Assembly (NCBI GenBank): GCA_019634925.1
Contig: JAHCAL010000003.1
Coordinates: 310,001 to 374,000 of the forward strand
DNA: 64,000 nt
Source of the DNA: Pseudomonadales bacterium
Lineage (GTDB): Bacteria; Pseudomonadota; Gammaproteobacteria; Pseudomonadales; Azotimanducaceae
Direction: 5' to 3'
Under the pieces are notes generated by a model. That model had not been told where the DNA came from. It did no database searches and worked only from the letters and a program-made list of their open reading frames with translations. Shown piece after piece: positions 1-8,046 of the stretch (within the stretch, counting starts at the first letter, position 1; the number at the start of each line of letters is the position of its first letter). Both the position numbers and the translations under genes were made by a program.

Positions 1-642
1 CGGTTCGAACACCGCATCGTGCCGTCGATGTACATGAGCGGCGACTTCGTAGATTACTTCCGGCTGACCGATCGCCATTTCGCGTTCTACGCAGCGGATG
101 TCTCGGGGCACGGCGCAAGTTCGGCGTTCGTCACCGTGCTGCTCAAGAATTTCTCGCGACGCCTGCGGCGCGAACACCGCCCGGCCATGCTCACGCAGCC
201 GGGACTCGTGCTCGAATGGATCAACCGGGAACTGCTCGAACAGCGCATCGGCAAACACGTGGCGCTGATGCTAGGCATCGGCGACCTGGTCCAGGACCAG
301 ATCGTGCTGGTGAACGCGGGGCACTACCCGCCGGCGATCAGGGTGGGCGCGAACGGTGCCGAACTGGTGGAACAGAAAGGCAAACCGGTCGGGCTGTTCG
401 AATCCGTGGAATATGCGGCGCGGGTGCTGCCGATGGCGCCGGGAGACCGGCTGGTGATGTTTTCGGACGGGATCATGGATGCGTTGCCCGCGGGCAGCCT
501 GGCCGAGCGCGAAGCGCACCTGCGCGCGGCGGCGGCGACCGGGCCGGAACTCATGGACGTGTGGCGGGCACTCGGGCTCGACGGCGAAGCGCTGCAGAAG
601 CCCGACGACATGACCTGCCTCATCGTGCGACGGGAGAGCTGA
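1..642 (+). CDS. PP2C/SpoIIE-type serine phosphatase domain (RsbU-like), 5' end missing
   Basis: C-terminal part of a PPM-type serine/threonine phosphatase of the SpoIIE/RsbU class, which dephosphorylates anti-sigma-factor antagonists. The frame is open to the window edge (it begins RFEHRIVPS), so the N-terminus, probably a sensor or receiver domain, lies outside. Visible class motifs are SGDFVDYF, the metal-binding DVSGHGASSAF, NAGHYPP and FSDGIMDA, ending with DDMTCLIV. It stops 1 nt before the downstream STAS gene, so the two are almost certainly co-transcribed and functionally paired. Certain for the family; the partner is inferred from adjacency. Confidence 0.88.
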   Translation, partial: RFEHRIVPSMYMSGDFVDYFRLTDRHFAFYAADVSGHGASSAFVTVLLKNFSRRLRREHRPAMLTQPGLVLEWINRELLEQRIGKHVALMLGIGDLVQDQIVLVNAGHYPPAIRVGANGAELVEQKGKPVGLFESVEYAARVLPMAPGDRLVMFSDGIMDALPAGSLAEREAHLRAAAATGPELMDVWRALGLDGEALQKPDDMTCLIVRRES

Positions 643-643
643 G

Positions 644-1159
644 GTGCGCGGACGTATTCTGGTGAGCGATCACGACGGCGTGCACGTCATGCTTTTCCGC
701 GGCGACGTCCGCCTGACGCTCTGTGCGGCGATGGACGAGTATCTCGAGCGCATCCTCGCCGAGCCGTGCATGCGCTCGGTGGTCGTCGACCTGAGCGAGG
801 CGGAGAGCATCGACAGCACGTCGCTCGGTCTGCTCGCCAAGCTCTCGATCGAAACCGGGCGCCGCTTCGGCTACCGCCCAACGCTGATCTCGACGCAGCC
901 GGACATCACGCGAATCCTCGAGACCATGGGGCTCGACGAAGTGTTCAACGTCGTACACGAGCCGTTGTCCAGGGAGGAGCAGCTCGGCGATCTGCCGCCC
1001 TGCGCGGCGTCCGAGGATCAGGTGCGCGCGCGCGTGCTCGAGGCGCATAGGGTTCTCATGAGCCTGAACGAGCACAACCGCGAAGCGTTCCGCGACCTGG
1101 TCGCCACGCTCGAAGAGGAGACTCAGGGCGCCCCGCTCAGCCGGTTCGCTTCGCGTTGA
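644..1159 (+). CDS. STAS-domain protein, anti-sigma-factor antagonist-like
   Basis: A 171-aa protein with an N-terminal STAS domain (about residues 5-105), the fold of anti-sigma-factor antagonists such as SpoIIAA and RsbV. The phosphorylatable region reads DLSEAESIDSTSLG, with Ser58/Ser60 as candidate target residues. About 65 further residues form a charged helical tail that simple antagonists lack. The start is GTG, 1 nt after the phosphatase stop, implying translational coupling. The upstream phosphatase probably dephosphorylates it. No RsbW-type kinase is present nearby. Its 3' end overlaps the convergent TerB-like gene by 23 nt. Confidence 0.82.
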   Translation: MRGRILVSDHDGVHVMLFRGDVRLTLCAAMDEYLERILAEPCMRSVVVDLSEAESIDSTSLGLLAKLSIETGRRFGYRPTLISTQPDITRILETMGLDEVFNVVHEPLSREEQLGDLPPCAASEDQVRARVLEAHRVLMSLNEHNREAFRDLVATLEEETQGAPLSRFASR

Positions 1160-1577
1160 GCTTGGCCTCGATGAAACGCGGGTGGCTGAGATAGAGGAGA
1201 TCCGCGATCCGGCGGATCGTATGTTCTTCGTAGCGGTGCAGTTCGTCGTTCGCGAAAGCGAGTTCCCACAACGCCTGCACCAGCGCGAACCGCTCCGGTT
1301 CGCCCCACACCGAGTTGATCACGCGCGTGTACTGTTGCACGCCGACGCTCGCGGCATGGTCGCGGCGTGATTCCTCGACGAGCTCTTCCACGGCAGCCTG
1401 GTCGAGGCCGAACGTCCGCTTGAGTGCGGTACGGATCAGGTCCAGTTCCGCCTCGGTGACCTCGTGATCGGCCCAGGCGACCTCGAGCAGCAGGGCGGCT
1501 GCCGCGAGGGTGGTCAGTTGCGCCGGGTCCGGTTCCTCGGCAGGCGCGCGGAGCCGCTGCAGCAGCTTGCCTAGCAT
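1137..1577 (-). CDS. TerB-family protein
   Basis: A 146-aa all-helical protein of the TerB/DUF533-like superfamily. The two pseudo-repeated helical segments contain the acidic hallmark WADHEVTEAELDLI (about 35-48) and the later AFANDELHRYEEHTI. TerB proteins are metal-associated and linked to tellurite or envelope stress, but the role here is unknown. The ATG at 1577 is preferred over an upstream extension because a strong GGAGGGG lies just before it. It follows dusA on the same strand after about 49 nt and overlaps the convergent STAS gene. Confidence 0.75.
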   Translation of the reverse strand: MLGKLLQRLRAPAEEPDPAQLTTLAAAALLLEVAWADHEVTEAELDLIRTALKRTFGLDQAAVEELVEESRRDHAASVGVQQYTRVINSVWGEPERFALVQALWELAFANDELHRYEEHTIRRIADLLYLSHPRFIEAKLNAKRTG

Positions 1578-1626
1578 CGGAGCCCCTCCGGTACGCCCGG
1601 AGTCACGTCCGGCGCGGACAACCCGC

Positions 1627-2640
1627 TCACGCGACGGCCCTGTCGAGGCAGGCGAGCGCATCCTCGAGCAGCGCAGGGTCGTTGGCCCGGAGTCGTGTCG
1701 AATCCGAAAGCATGCGCCGGTAGCGGCGTGCGCCCGGCAGGCCGGCGAACACGCCGAGTGCGTGGCGGGTCATGTCGTTGAGGGGCGTGCCGAGCGCGAG
1801 TTCGCGCTCGACGTAGCCGAGGTACGCGCGCATCAGCGACCAGCTGTCCACCGGATGGCCGCCATACACGGCTGTGTGCATGGCAGCGAGTCGGCCGGGG
1901 TTGTGGTACGCGGTTCGGCCGATCATGACGCCGTCGACGTGTTCGAGGTGCCGCGCGACCGCTGCGCAGTCCTCGACGCCGCCGTTGACGATGAAACGCA
2001 AAGCGGGAAAGCGTGCACGCAGGCGGTAGGCACGGTCGTACTGGAGAGGTGGTACGGCCCGGTTCTGGGCCGGCGTGAGACCCGCCAGCAGCGCCTTGCG
2101 TGCGTGGATGTAGTAGACCCGGCAACCCCCTGCGGCGGTCGTCTCGATGAAGCGATCGAGCAGCTCGTCCGAGTCGGCGGCGTCGACACCGAGGCGGCAC
2201 TTGATGGTGACCGGCACACGGACCGCCGCGGCCATGGCGCCGATGCAATCCCGGACGAGCCCCGGCTCGAGCATCAGGCAGGCGCCGAAGCGGCCCTCGC
2301 GTACCCGCGGCGAGGGACAGCCGACATTCAGGTTGATCTCGTCGTAGCCGGCCTGTTCGGCGAGGCGCGCCGCGCGTGCGAGATCGTTCGGATCGGATCC
2401 ACCGAGCTGGATCGCGACCGGGTGCTCCTCGGGATCGAATCGCAGCAGGCGTTCCGCCGGCCCGTGCAGCAGCGCGTTCGCGGTGATCATCTCGGTGAAC
2501 AGCAATGCACGCGGTGCCGCCAGGCGGTGCAGGTAGCGGCAATGCCGGTCGGTCCAGGCCATCATGGGCGCGACGCAGAGACGCCGTGCCGCATCCAGGT
2601 CTGGAGACGAAACCGCTGTGCTCGGGGTCGGATGCTGCAT
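1627..2640 (-). CDS. dusA: tRNA-dihydrouridine(20/20a) synthase DusA
   Basis: FMN-dependent enzyme reducing uridine to dihydrouridine in the tRNA D-loop, about 337 aa. DusA-subfamily signatures are VAPMMAWTDRHCR at the N-terminus, EMITANALL, INLNVGCPSPRV and RFGACLM carrying the catalytic cysteine, then ITIKCRLG-like and HARKALLAGL segments, and GGVED/MIGRTAYHNP in the FMN phosphate region. The ATG at 2640 is chosen. An in-frame GTG at 2655 would add five residues and cannot be excluded. It lies upstream of the TerB-like gene. Confidence 0.93.
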   Translation of the reverse strand: MQHPTPSTAVSSPDLDAARRLCVAPMMAWTDRHCRYLHRLAAPRALLFTEMITANALLHGPAERLLRFDPEEHPVAIQLGGSDPNDLARAARLAEQAGYDEINLNVGCPSPRVREGRFGACLMLEPGLVRDCIGAMAAAVRVPVTIKCRLGVDAADSDELLDRFIETTAAGGCRVYYIHARKALLAGLTPAQNRAVPPLQYDRAYRLRARFPALRFIVNGGVEDCAAVARHLEHVDGVMIGRTAYHNPGRLAAMHTAVYGGHPVDSWSLMRAYLGYVERELALGTPLNDMTRHALGVFAGLPGARRYRRMLSDSTRLRANDPALLEDALACLDRAVA

Positions 2641-2735
2641 GGCGCGGCATTTCACCGTCCGATCACGGACGTGTCAAATCGCCTTCCCATTTGCTCAGAC
2701 ACTCGCTCCGCCATTCGTGTGGTCAGGCCGTGTTG

Positions 2736-3440
2736 CTATTCGGCGATACCGAGCCCGCGCGGTCGGGTGAAGTGCAGCCAGAACGAGTATCCCATGTACC
2801 AGGCAGGGTAGAGCAGCGAAAGGTAGATCAATACGACCGGGGGTTCCGGCGCGAGCAGGACCCACAGGCAGACGCCACCCCAGAGCGCGCCGCCGCCGAT
2901 GCTCAACGTTCGCGCTGCAAGGTTTTTCGTCGGATACAGGTAGCGCACGGGCCAGAATGTCATCAGTGCCAGTACCAGGATGAGTGCGCCGGCAAACAAC
3001 TCTGGCGGCTCGAGGAAGTACAGGTAGAAGGCAACCACGTTCCAGTACGACGGAAATCCGGTGAAATAGCCGTCGTCGGTCTTGGCCGCTTCGGAACAGA
3101 AACCGTACGCGGAGGCGATCAGGGTGAAGCCGAGCACGGGCAGCCAGGCCTCGGACAGCAGCCCCTGCTGCCAGATGAAACAGACCGGAATGAACGTGTA
3201 GTTCAGGTAGTCGATGATGTCGTCGAGTTTGCGCCCGGAGAAATGCGGCGTGTGCAGGTCGACCCGGGCGCGGCGCGCCAGCACGCCGTCGGTGGCGTCG
3301 ATGACGAATGCGACGGCGAGCCAGAGGAACACGTCGTTCGGACGCCCATCGCCGAGCGCGCGCAGCGCGAGCAGGGCGCAGACCAGCCCGAGCCCGGTGT
3401 AGAAGTGGGTCAGCCAGGCAAGGATCGCGTGCAGGTACAC
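2736..3440 (-). CDS. pcs: Phosphatidylcholine synthase-like CDP-alcohol phosphatidyltransferase
   Basis: A 234-aa integral membrane enzyme predicted to condense CDP-diacylglycerol with choline to give phosphatidylcholine. The CDP-alcohol phosphotransferase motif is present as DATDGVLARR followed by GRKLDDIIDYLNYTF. The long spacing between the AR and G elements and the following DYLNYTFIP segment are typical of bacterial Pcs rather than PgsA or PssA. It has about seven to eight hydrophobic segments. The GTG start at 3440 has GGGAGA six bases upstream; longer in-frame extensions are Arg/Pro-rich and unlikely. Choline specificity is inferred from family resemblance. Confidence 0.85.
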   Translation of the reverse strand: MYLHAILAWLTHFYTGLGLVCALLALRALGDGRPNDVFLWLAVAFVIDATDGVLARRARVDLHTPHFSGRKLDDIIDYLNYTFIPVCFIWQQGLLSEAWLPVLGFTLIASAYGFCSEAAKTDDGYFTGFPSYWNVVAFYLYFLEPPELFAGALILVLALMTFWPVRYLYPTKNLAARTLSIGGGALWGGVCLWVLLAPEPPVVLIYLSLLYPAWYMGYSFWLHFTRPRGLGIAE

Positions 3441-3663
3441 GGAGAGTCTCCCAACGCCGCGGGGGTCCGCGGAGCAGGCGGATTCTAACCGGCTTCGGTG
3501 GTGCGAACGCAGCGCGGCAGGTCGGCGTCTACCCATCGCCGGGGGCGCAGCCGGACTCCGAAAAAGTCGTCCAGGACGTTCCGGGGGTTCTCGTGTAATG
3601 TTCCGGTCCGTTGCGCCGACGCAAGGCGGCGCAGGTTTCCTACGCTGCGACCCGGGCACCGGC

Positions 3664-4380
3664 ATGACCAGGAATCGACGCAACTACTACCGGATTCTGC
3701 ACGTGCAGCCCGAAGCGCCCGATGCAGTCATCCGGGCCAGTTACCGTACGCTGATGGGGCCGCTCGGGCAGCACCCGGACCGGGGCGGTGATCATGCCGG
3801 GGCTGCGCTCTTGAACGAAGCCTACGCGGTGCTCGGCGATCCGGAACGCCGCCGGGCCTACGATCGCCTGCTGCGCAAGGAGCGCATGCGTGCGTCACGG
3901 AGAGCGGATCCTGCCGGGGCCGTTGCCGGCGGAGCCGGGCGCGCGTCCACATCGGCCCCCCCGACCCCGGCTGCCGGTTGTCCGTTCTGCGCGAGACGCG
4001 TGGATGCCGGTACCGCGGAATGCGCGCAGTGTGCAAGTCCGCTCACGGTGCCGCCGGCGCCGGATGCGCGCAGGCGCGAGTTGTTCGGCAAGCGGGCCAT
4101 GGCGCGATTCACGCGGGAGCGCACCGTGGCGCTGACGCCCGCCTGGGGCGACCGCCCGGTCGCGGTGACGATGCGCGACCTGTCGCTCATGGGCACCCTG
4201 CTCGTCGCGGGAACTCGGGTACCGGTCGATCAGGTCGTGCGTGTCGCGGGCCAGGGCCTCGAAGCCCTGGCGCAGGTGGTATCGGCACGGCGCGTGGGCG
4301 AAGGCTGGTCGCTGCACTGCCGGTTCCTGACCCTGCGGATCGCTGGACGCCCCGGTCAGTTCGTCTCGAAGACCGCGTGA
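3664..4380 (+). CDS. J-domain protein with zinc ribbon and C-terminal PilZ-like domain
   Basis: A 238-aa protein with unusual architecture. Residues about 5-68 form a J-domain (YYRILHVQP, HPDRGGD with the HPD loop, NEAYAVLGDPERRRAYD). A low-complexity Ala/Gly linker follows, then a CPFC...CAQC zinc-ribbon-like knuckle (about 108-125). The C-terminus resembles PilZ, with RDLSLMGTLLVAG fitting the DxSxxG motif. The preceding arginine motif reads RFTRER, not a clean RxxxR, so c-di-GMP binding is uncertain. The J-domain predicts DnaK stimulation. The ATG at 3664 begins just before the J-domain. It runs divergently from pcs. Confidence 0.75.
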   Translation: MTRNRRNYYRILHVQPEAPDAVIRASYRTLMGPLGQHPDRGGDHAGAALLNEAYAVLGDPERRRAYDRLLRKERMRASRRADPAGAVAGGAGRASTSAPPTPAAGCPFCARRVDAGTAECAQCASPLTVPPAPDARRRELFGKRAMARFTRERTVALTPAWGDRPVAVTMRDLSLMGTLLVAGTRVPVDQVVRVAGQGLEALAQVVSARRVGEGWSLHCRFLTLRIAGRPGQFVSKTA

Positions 4381-4414
4381 TTGCGGACCATTGGCTACGC
4401 GGAGCAGGAGACCC

Positions 4415-4942
4415 ATGCAGCTCACCCATCGGATCGCGACAACCGACGACATTCCGGCGCTCGCGCGGCTCGTCGAAGCGGCCATCGCCGAACTGCAGCG
4501 GCCGTTCCTCGATGCGGCGCAGATCGAATCGAGCCGGACCATCATGGGCCTCGATCGCCAGCTGATCGAGGACGGCACCTATTTCGTGGTGGAGGACGCC
4601 GGTAATCTCGCCGGCTGTGGCGGCTGGAGCATGCGCGCGACGCTTTATGGCGGCGACCAGTCGCCCGGGCGCAGTGCGGCACTGCTCGACCCGACCCGCG
4701 ATCCGGCGCGGGTACGCGCCATGTACACGCACCCGGATCACGTGCGCAAGGGTGTCGGTCGGTTGATCCTTGCGCTCTGCGAAGCGGCTGCCCGTGCGCA
4801 TGACTTCCGCGCGGTCGAACTCATGGCGACGATGTCCGGCGAACCGCTCTACCGCGCCTGCGGTTACGTGCCTTGCGAGCGGGTCGTCGACGACCGTGGC
4901 GGGGCCCCGGTGCCGTTGCTGCGCATGCGCAAGCCGCTCTGA
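4415..4942 (+). CDS. GNAT-family N-acetyltransferase
   Basis: A 175-aa acyl-CoA-dependent N-acetyltransferase of unknown substrate. The acetyl-CoA binding motif A is AMYTHPDHVRKGVGRLIL, followed by the helix ALCEAAARAHDF and the terminal beta segment PLYRACGYVPCER. The ATG at 4415 is preferred over an upstream in-frame TTG because AGGAG lies four bases before it. It lies 34 nt after the J-domain gene on the same strand and converges with the Kef-like antiporter gene. Confidence 0.85.
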   Translation: MQLTHRIATTDDIPALARLVEAAIAELQRPFLDAAQIESSRTIMGLDRQLIEDGTYFVVEDAGNLAGCGGWSMRATLYGGDQSPGRSAALLDPTRDPARVRAMYTHPDHVRKGVGRLILALCEAAARAHDFRAVELMATMSGEPLYRACGYVPCERVVDDRGGAPVPLLRMRKPL

Positions 4943-4963
4943 CCGGGCCGCTGGCGGCGCCGG

Positions 4964-6742
4964 TCAGCGACGCGGTGCCGGCGTCGTGAGCGGTTCGGGG
5001 ACGGGGCGCGCGTGCGCGTTGCCGTGCAGCAGGTCGGACCCCGCGTAGATGCCTTCGACAACCTGGAGCGACAGCCGCTCGGCGTCACGCCGGCGCAGGT
5101 CGGCGATCAGCTCGTCGGCTTCCTGCACGGGCACACCCAGGTAGCCGAGCGCCGCCGCGCCGAACGCGAGCGCCGACTCAAAGGTTTCGCGCAGCTGGTA
5201 GTCGACGCCGGCACGAACCAGGTCGATGGCGTGACCGCGGTCCCAGGCGCGCACGAGCAATCGGGTCAGTGGGAACTCGGCGCGCACGAGCGCGGCGATA
5301 TGGTTGGTCGCCTCGACGTCATCGATGCATACGAGGACGACCGCCGCCTCGCCGGCACCGGATGCGCGCAGGATGTCGAGTCGGGTTCCGTCGCCGTAGA
5401 ACACCTGGAAGCCGAACCGGGAGGCTTCGCGGATCCGATCCGGATCGTTTTCGATCAGGGACACCGCGATGCCGCGCGCGAGCAGCGCCTGGCTTGCGAT
5501 CTGACCGAAGCGCCCGAACCCGATCACCAGCGCGCAGCCGTGCAGATCCGTCGCCGGCGCGAGGCCGTCAGCGCTGGACGGCGTGCGCGGCAGCAGTCGT
5601 TCGACGACCATCAGCACCAGCGGCGTCAGCGCCATGGAGAGGATGATGACGGCGGAAAACCTGGCGTTGGTCGCCGCATCGAACAGCCCGCCGGTCAGGG
5701 CGGCGGCGTAGAGGACGAAGGCAAACTCGCCGCCCTGCGCGAAGAGCGCCACGCGCATGATCGACTGGCGCGCGCTACTGCCGGTCAGCCGCGCGACCGC
5801 GAAGATGCCGATGGCCTTGACGAGCATGAACGCGCCGAGCAGGGCGCCGATCAGTTGCCAGTCGCGGGCAATCACCGCGAGGTCGAGCGACATGCCCACC
5901 GCGAGGAAGAACAGGCCGAGCAGAATGCCCTTGAACGGTTCCACGTCGGTCTCGATCTGGTGGCGATAGCTCGAGCCGGACAGCAGCACGCCGGCGAAGA
6001 ACGCACCCATCGCCATCGAAAGGCCCGATCGGTCCATGAGCAGTGCCGAGCCGAGTACGACCAGGAGCGCGCCGGCGGTCATCACTTCGCGGGTTCGCGA
6101 GCGCGCCAGCAGGGCGAGCATCGGGTCGAGCAGCCAGCGGCCGGCGGCGAGCAGCGCGGCGACCGCCGCTACAGCGATTGCGATCGGTTGCCAGGCCGGG
6201 CCGTCGCTGGTCGCGGCCGGCGCCAGGAATGCGACCAGCGCGAGCAGCGGTACGATGGCAAGGTCTTCGAGCAGCAGTATCGAGACCGCCTGCTGGCCGT
6301 GCGGGGTGGCGATCTCGCCGCGTTCCTCGAGGACCTGGACGACGACCGCGGTGGACGACAGCACGAATCCGGTACCCGCGATGAACGCGACCAGCGGGGG
6401 GATGCCGAGCAGGCTTGCCGCACCGGTGAGCAGCGCGGCACAGACCGCGACCTGCAGCAGGCCGAGTCCGAATATCTGCCCGCGGAGCGCCCACAGACGC
6501 TTTGGCTTCATCTCGAGGCCGATGATGAACAGGAACATGACCACGCCGAGTTCCGAGACGTGGAGGATCGCTGCCGGGTCCGTGAACAGCGCGAGGCCGA
6601 AGGGTCCTATGGCGAGCCCGGCGCAGAAGTAGCCGAGTACCGAGCCCAGGCCGAGGCGACGGAACAACGGCACGGCGAGCACGGCCGCCGCGAGCAATGT
6701 CACGATCGGGGTCAGGGTCGCGCCCGCGCCTTCGACGGCCAT
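4964..6742 (-). CDS. CPA2 monovalent cation:proton antiporter, KefB/KefC-type with RCK domain
   Basis: A 592-aa inner-membrane protein. The N-terminal ~390 residues hold 12 or so transmembrane segments of the Na+/H+ exchanger fold (GYFCAGLAIGPFGL, FLFIIGLEMKP, LLLEDLAIVPLL). The cytoplasmic C-terminus is a TrkA-N/RCK nucleotide-binding domain (ALVIGFGRFGQIASQALL, IENDPDRI, YGDGTRLDILRASG). It resembles glutathione-gated potassium efflux proteins KefB/KefC and probably exports K+ during electrophile or pH stress. No KefF/KefG ancillary subunit gene is adjacent. It is divergent from the next gene, with 77 nt between. Confidence 0.88.
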   Translation of the reverse strand: MAVEGAGATLTPIVTLLAAAVLAVPLFRRLGLGSVLGYFCAGLAIGPFGLALFTDPAAILHVSELGVVMFLFIIGLEMKPKRLWALRGQIFGLGLLQVAVCAALLTGAASLLGIPPLVAFIAGTGFVLSSTAVVVQVLEERGEIATPHGQQAVSILLLEDLAIVPLLALVAFLAPAATSDGPAWQPIAIAVAAVAALLAAGRWLLDPMLALLARSRTREVMTAGALLVVLGSALLMDRSGLSMAMGAFFAGVLLSGSSYRHQIETDVEPFKGILLGLFFLAVGMSLDLAVIARDWQLIGALLGAFMLVKAIGIFAVARLTGSSARQSIMRVALFAQGGEFAFVLYAAALTGGLFDAATNARFSAVIILSMALTPLVLMVVERLLPRTPSSADGLAPATDLHGCALVIGFGRFGQIASQALLARGIAVSLIENDPDRIREASRFGFQVFYGDGTRLDILRASGAGEAAVVLVCIDDVEATNHIAALVRAEFPLTRLLVRAWDRGHAIDLVRAGVDYQLRETFESALAFGAAALGYLGVPVQEADELIADLRRRDAERLSLQVVEGIYAGSDLLHGNAHARPVPEPLTTPAPRR

Positions 6743-6783
6743 TCATGTCTCCTGCATCCGGTTGCGTGGCGCCGCAGGCCGGA

Positions 6784-6811
6784 TCGACAAGTGCCGCGAC
6801 GCGGCTAAGAT
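6784..6811 (+). promoter_or_regulatory. Candidate sigma70 promoter abutting the BciA-like start
   Basis: TCGACA at 6784 and TAAGAT at 6806 are separated by 16 nt. Transcription from here would start at about 6818, only a couple of bases before the ATG at 6820, which suggests a leaderless or near-leaderless mRNA. By-eye prediction. Confidence 0.35.
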
Positions 6812-6819
6812 AACCTACC

Positions 6820-7863
6820 ATGTCAGACCCAGCGACCACGTCGGCAGCGACCGGCACCGGCCTGGCGGTGCTCCGCCGGCGCGTATTCGTCGCCGGCGCA
6901 ACCGGCTATATCGGGCAGCACGTCGTCAGGGAACTGGTGATGCGTGGTCACGAGGTCGTCGCGTTCGCCCGGCCGCGTGCCGGAATCGGTGGAATCCTCA
7001 CCGAGACGGAGATCCGGCGGCGGCTCGATGGCTGCGAGGTGCGCTTCGGCGACGTGTGCGATCCGGCTGCCGTCGTGACTGCAGGGTTCCGCGACGAAGC
7101 GTTCGAAGCAGTCGTCTCCTGCCTGGGGACCCGCGGGGGCGGTGTCGCGGATGCGTGGCGGGTCGAGTTCGAGGCTCAGCGAAATCTGCTGGAGGCGGCG
7201 CGTCGGTCACAGGTGCGCCACTTCGTACAGCTGTCGGCGATCTGTGTGCAGAAGCCGAAGCTCGCGTTCCAGCATGCCAAGCTCGCGTTCGAACGCTGCC
7301 TGGTCGAATCGGGCCTGGATTATTCGATCGTGCGACCGACCGCGTTCTTCAAGTCGCTCGCCGGGCAGGTGGAACGGGTCAAGGCCGGCAAGCCGTTCCT
7401 GGTGTTCGGCGATGGTCACCTGACCGCGTGCACGCCGATCAGCGAGCGTGACCTCGCACGGTACCTGGTGGACTGTCTGTCCGATCCGACGCGCCGCAAC
7501 CGTATCCTTCCGGTCGGCGGGTCCGGGCCGGCACTGACCCCGCGTGCGCAGGGCGAACTGCTGTTCGAACTCTGCGGTCGTCCCGCCCGCTTCCGGCGGG
7601 TGCCGGTGGCTGCATTCGGTGCGGCGATCGCCGTGCTCGGCGCGCTCGGTCGGTGGTCGCCCGGCATGGCGGACCGGGCCGAGTTCGCGCGCATCGGGCG
7701 CTATTACGCAACGGAGTCGATGCTCGTCTGGAATGAGCGGGAAGGCCGCTACGATGCCGCGGCGACGCCGGCCTTCGGTGCGGACACCCTGCGCGATTTC
7801 TATGCCCGGGTGCTGCGCGAGGGGATGGCCGACCAGGCGCTCGGTGATCACGCGATGTTCTGA
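6820..7863 (+). CDS. bciA: Divinyl chlorophyllide 8-vinyl-reductase-like NAD(P)-binding protein (BciA family)
   Basis: A 347-aa atypical short-chain dehydrogenase. The N-terminal Rossmann motif is VFVAGATGYIGQHVV. Segments VVSCLGTRGG, IVRPTAFFKSLAGQ, KPFLVFGDGHLTACTPISE and IGRYYATESMLVW match my memory of BciA, which reduces the C8-vinyl group of divinyl (proto)chlorophyllide. No other bacteriochlorophyll gene is in the window, so the substrate may differ, or the photosynthesis cluster lies elsewhere. No RBS is obvious before the ATG, consistent with the start-adjacent promoter. It is divergent from the antiporter gene. The family call is fairly firm; the function is inference. Confidence 0.68.
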   Translation: MSDPATTSAATGTGLAVLRRRVFVAGATGYIGQHVVRELVMRGHEVVAFARPRAGIGGILTETEIRRRLDGCEVRFGDVCDPAAVVTAGFRDEAFEAVVSCLGTRGGGVADAWRVEFEAQRNLLEAARRSQVRHFVQLSAICVQKPKLAFQHAKLAFERCLVESGLDYSIVRPTAFFKSLAGQVERVKAGKPFLVFGDGHLTACTPISERDLARYLVDCLSDPTRRNRILPVGGSGPALTPRAQGELLFELCGRPARFRRVPVAAFGAAIAVLGALGRWSPGMADRAEFARIGRYYATESMLVWNEREGRYDAAATPAFGADTLRDFYARVLREGMADQALGDHAMF

Positions 7864-8046
7864 TCGGCCCTGGCGTACTGTTCGTAACCCCATGAAAATG
7901 CAGGCATAACTCTCTCAGTTGAAAAACTTCCGAGGGAGTTCGATCGTTCTTACAAATTTTCTCCACTTTCCCTTCATTTTCGGAACTTTCCGGCGTATAG
8001 TCCGCTCCAACTTGCCGACATTCGCAGCAGTAGCGGAAGCCGCACG

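Noticed and set aside
5012..6808. A 598-codon plus-strand frame opposite the Kef-type antiporter
   Set aside because: Composition is Arg/Gly/Glu-rich with no recognisable domain, and the opposite strand encodes an unmistakable transporter with RCK domain.
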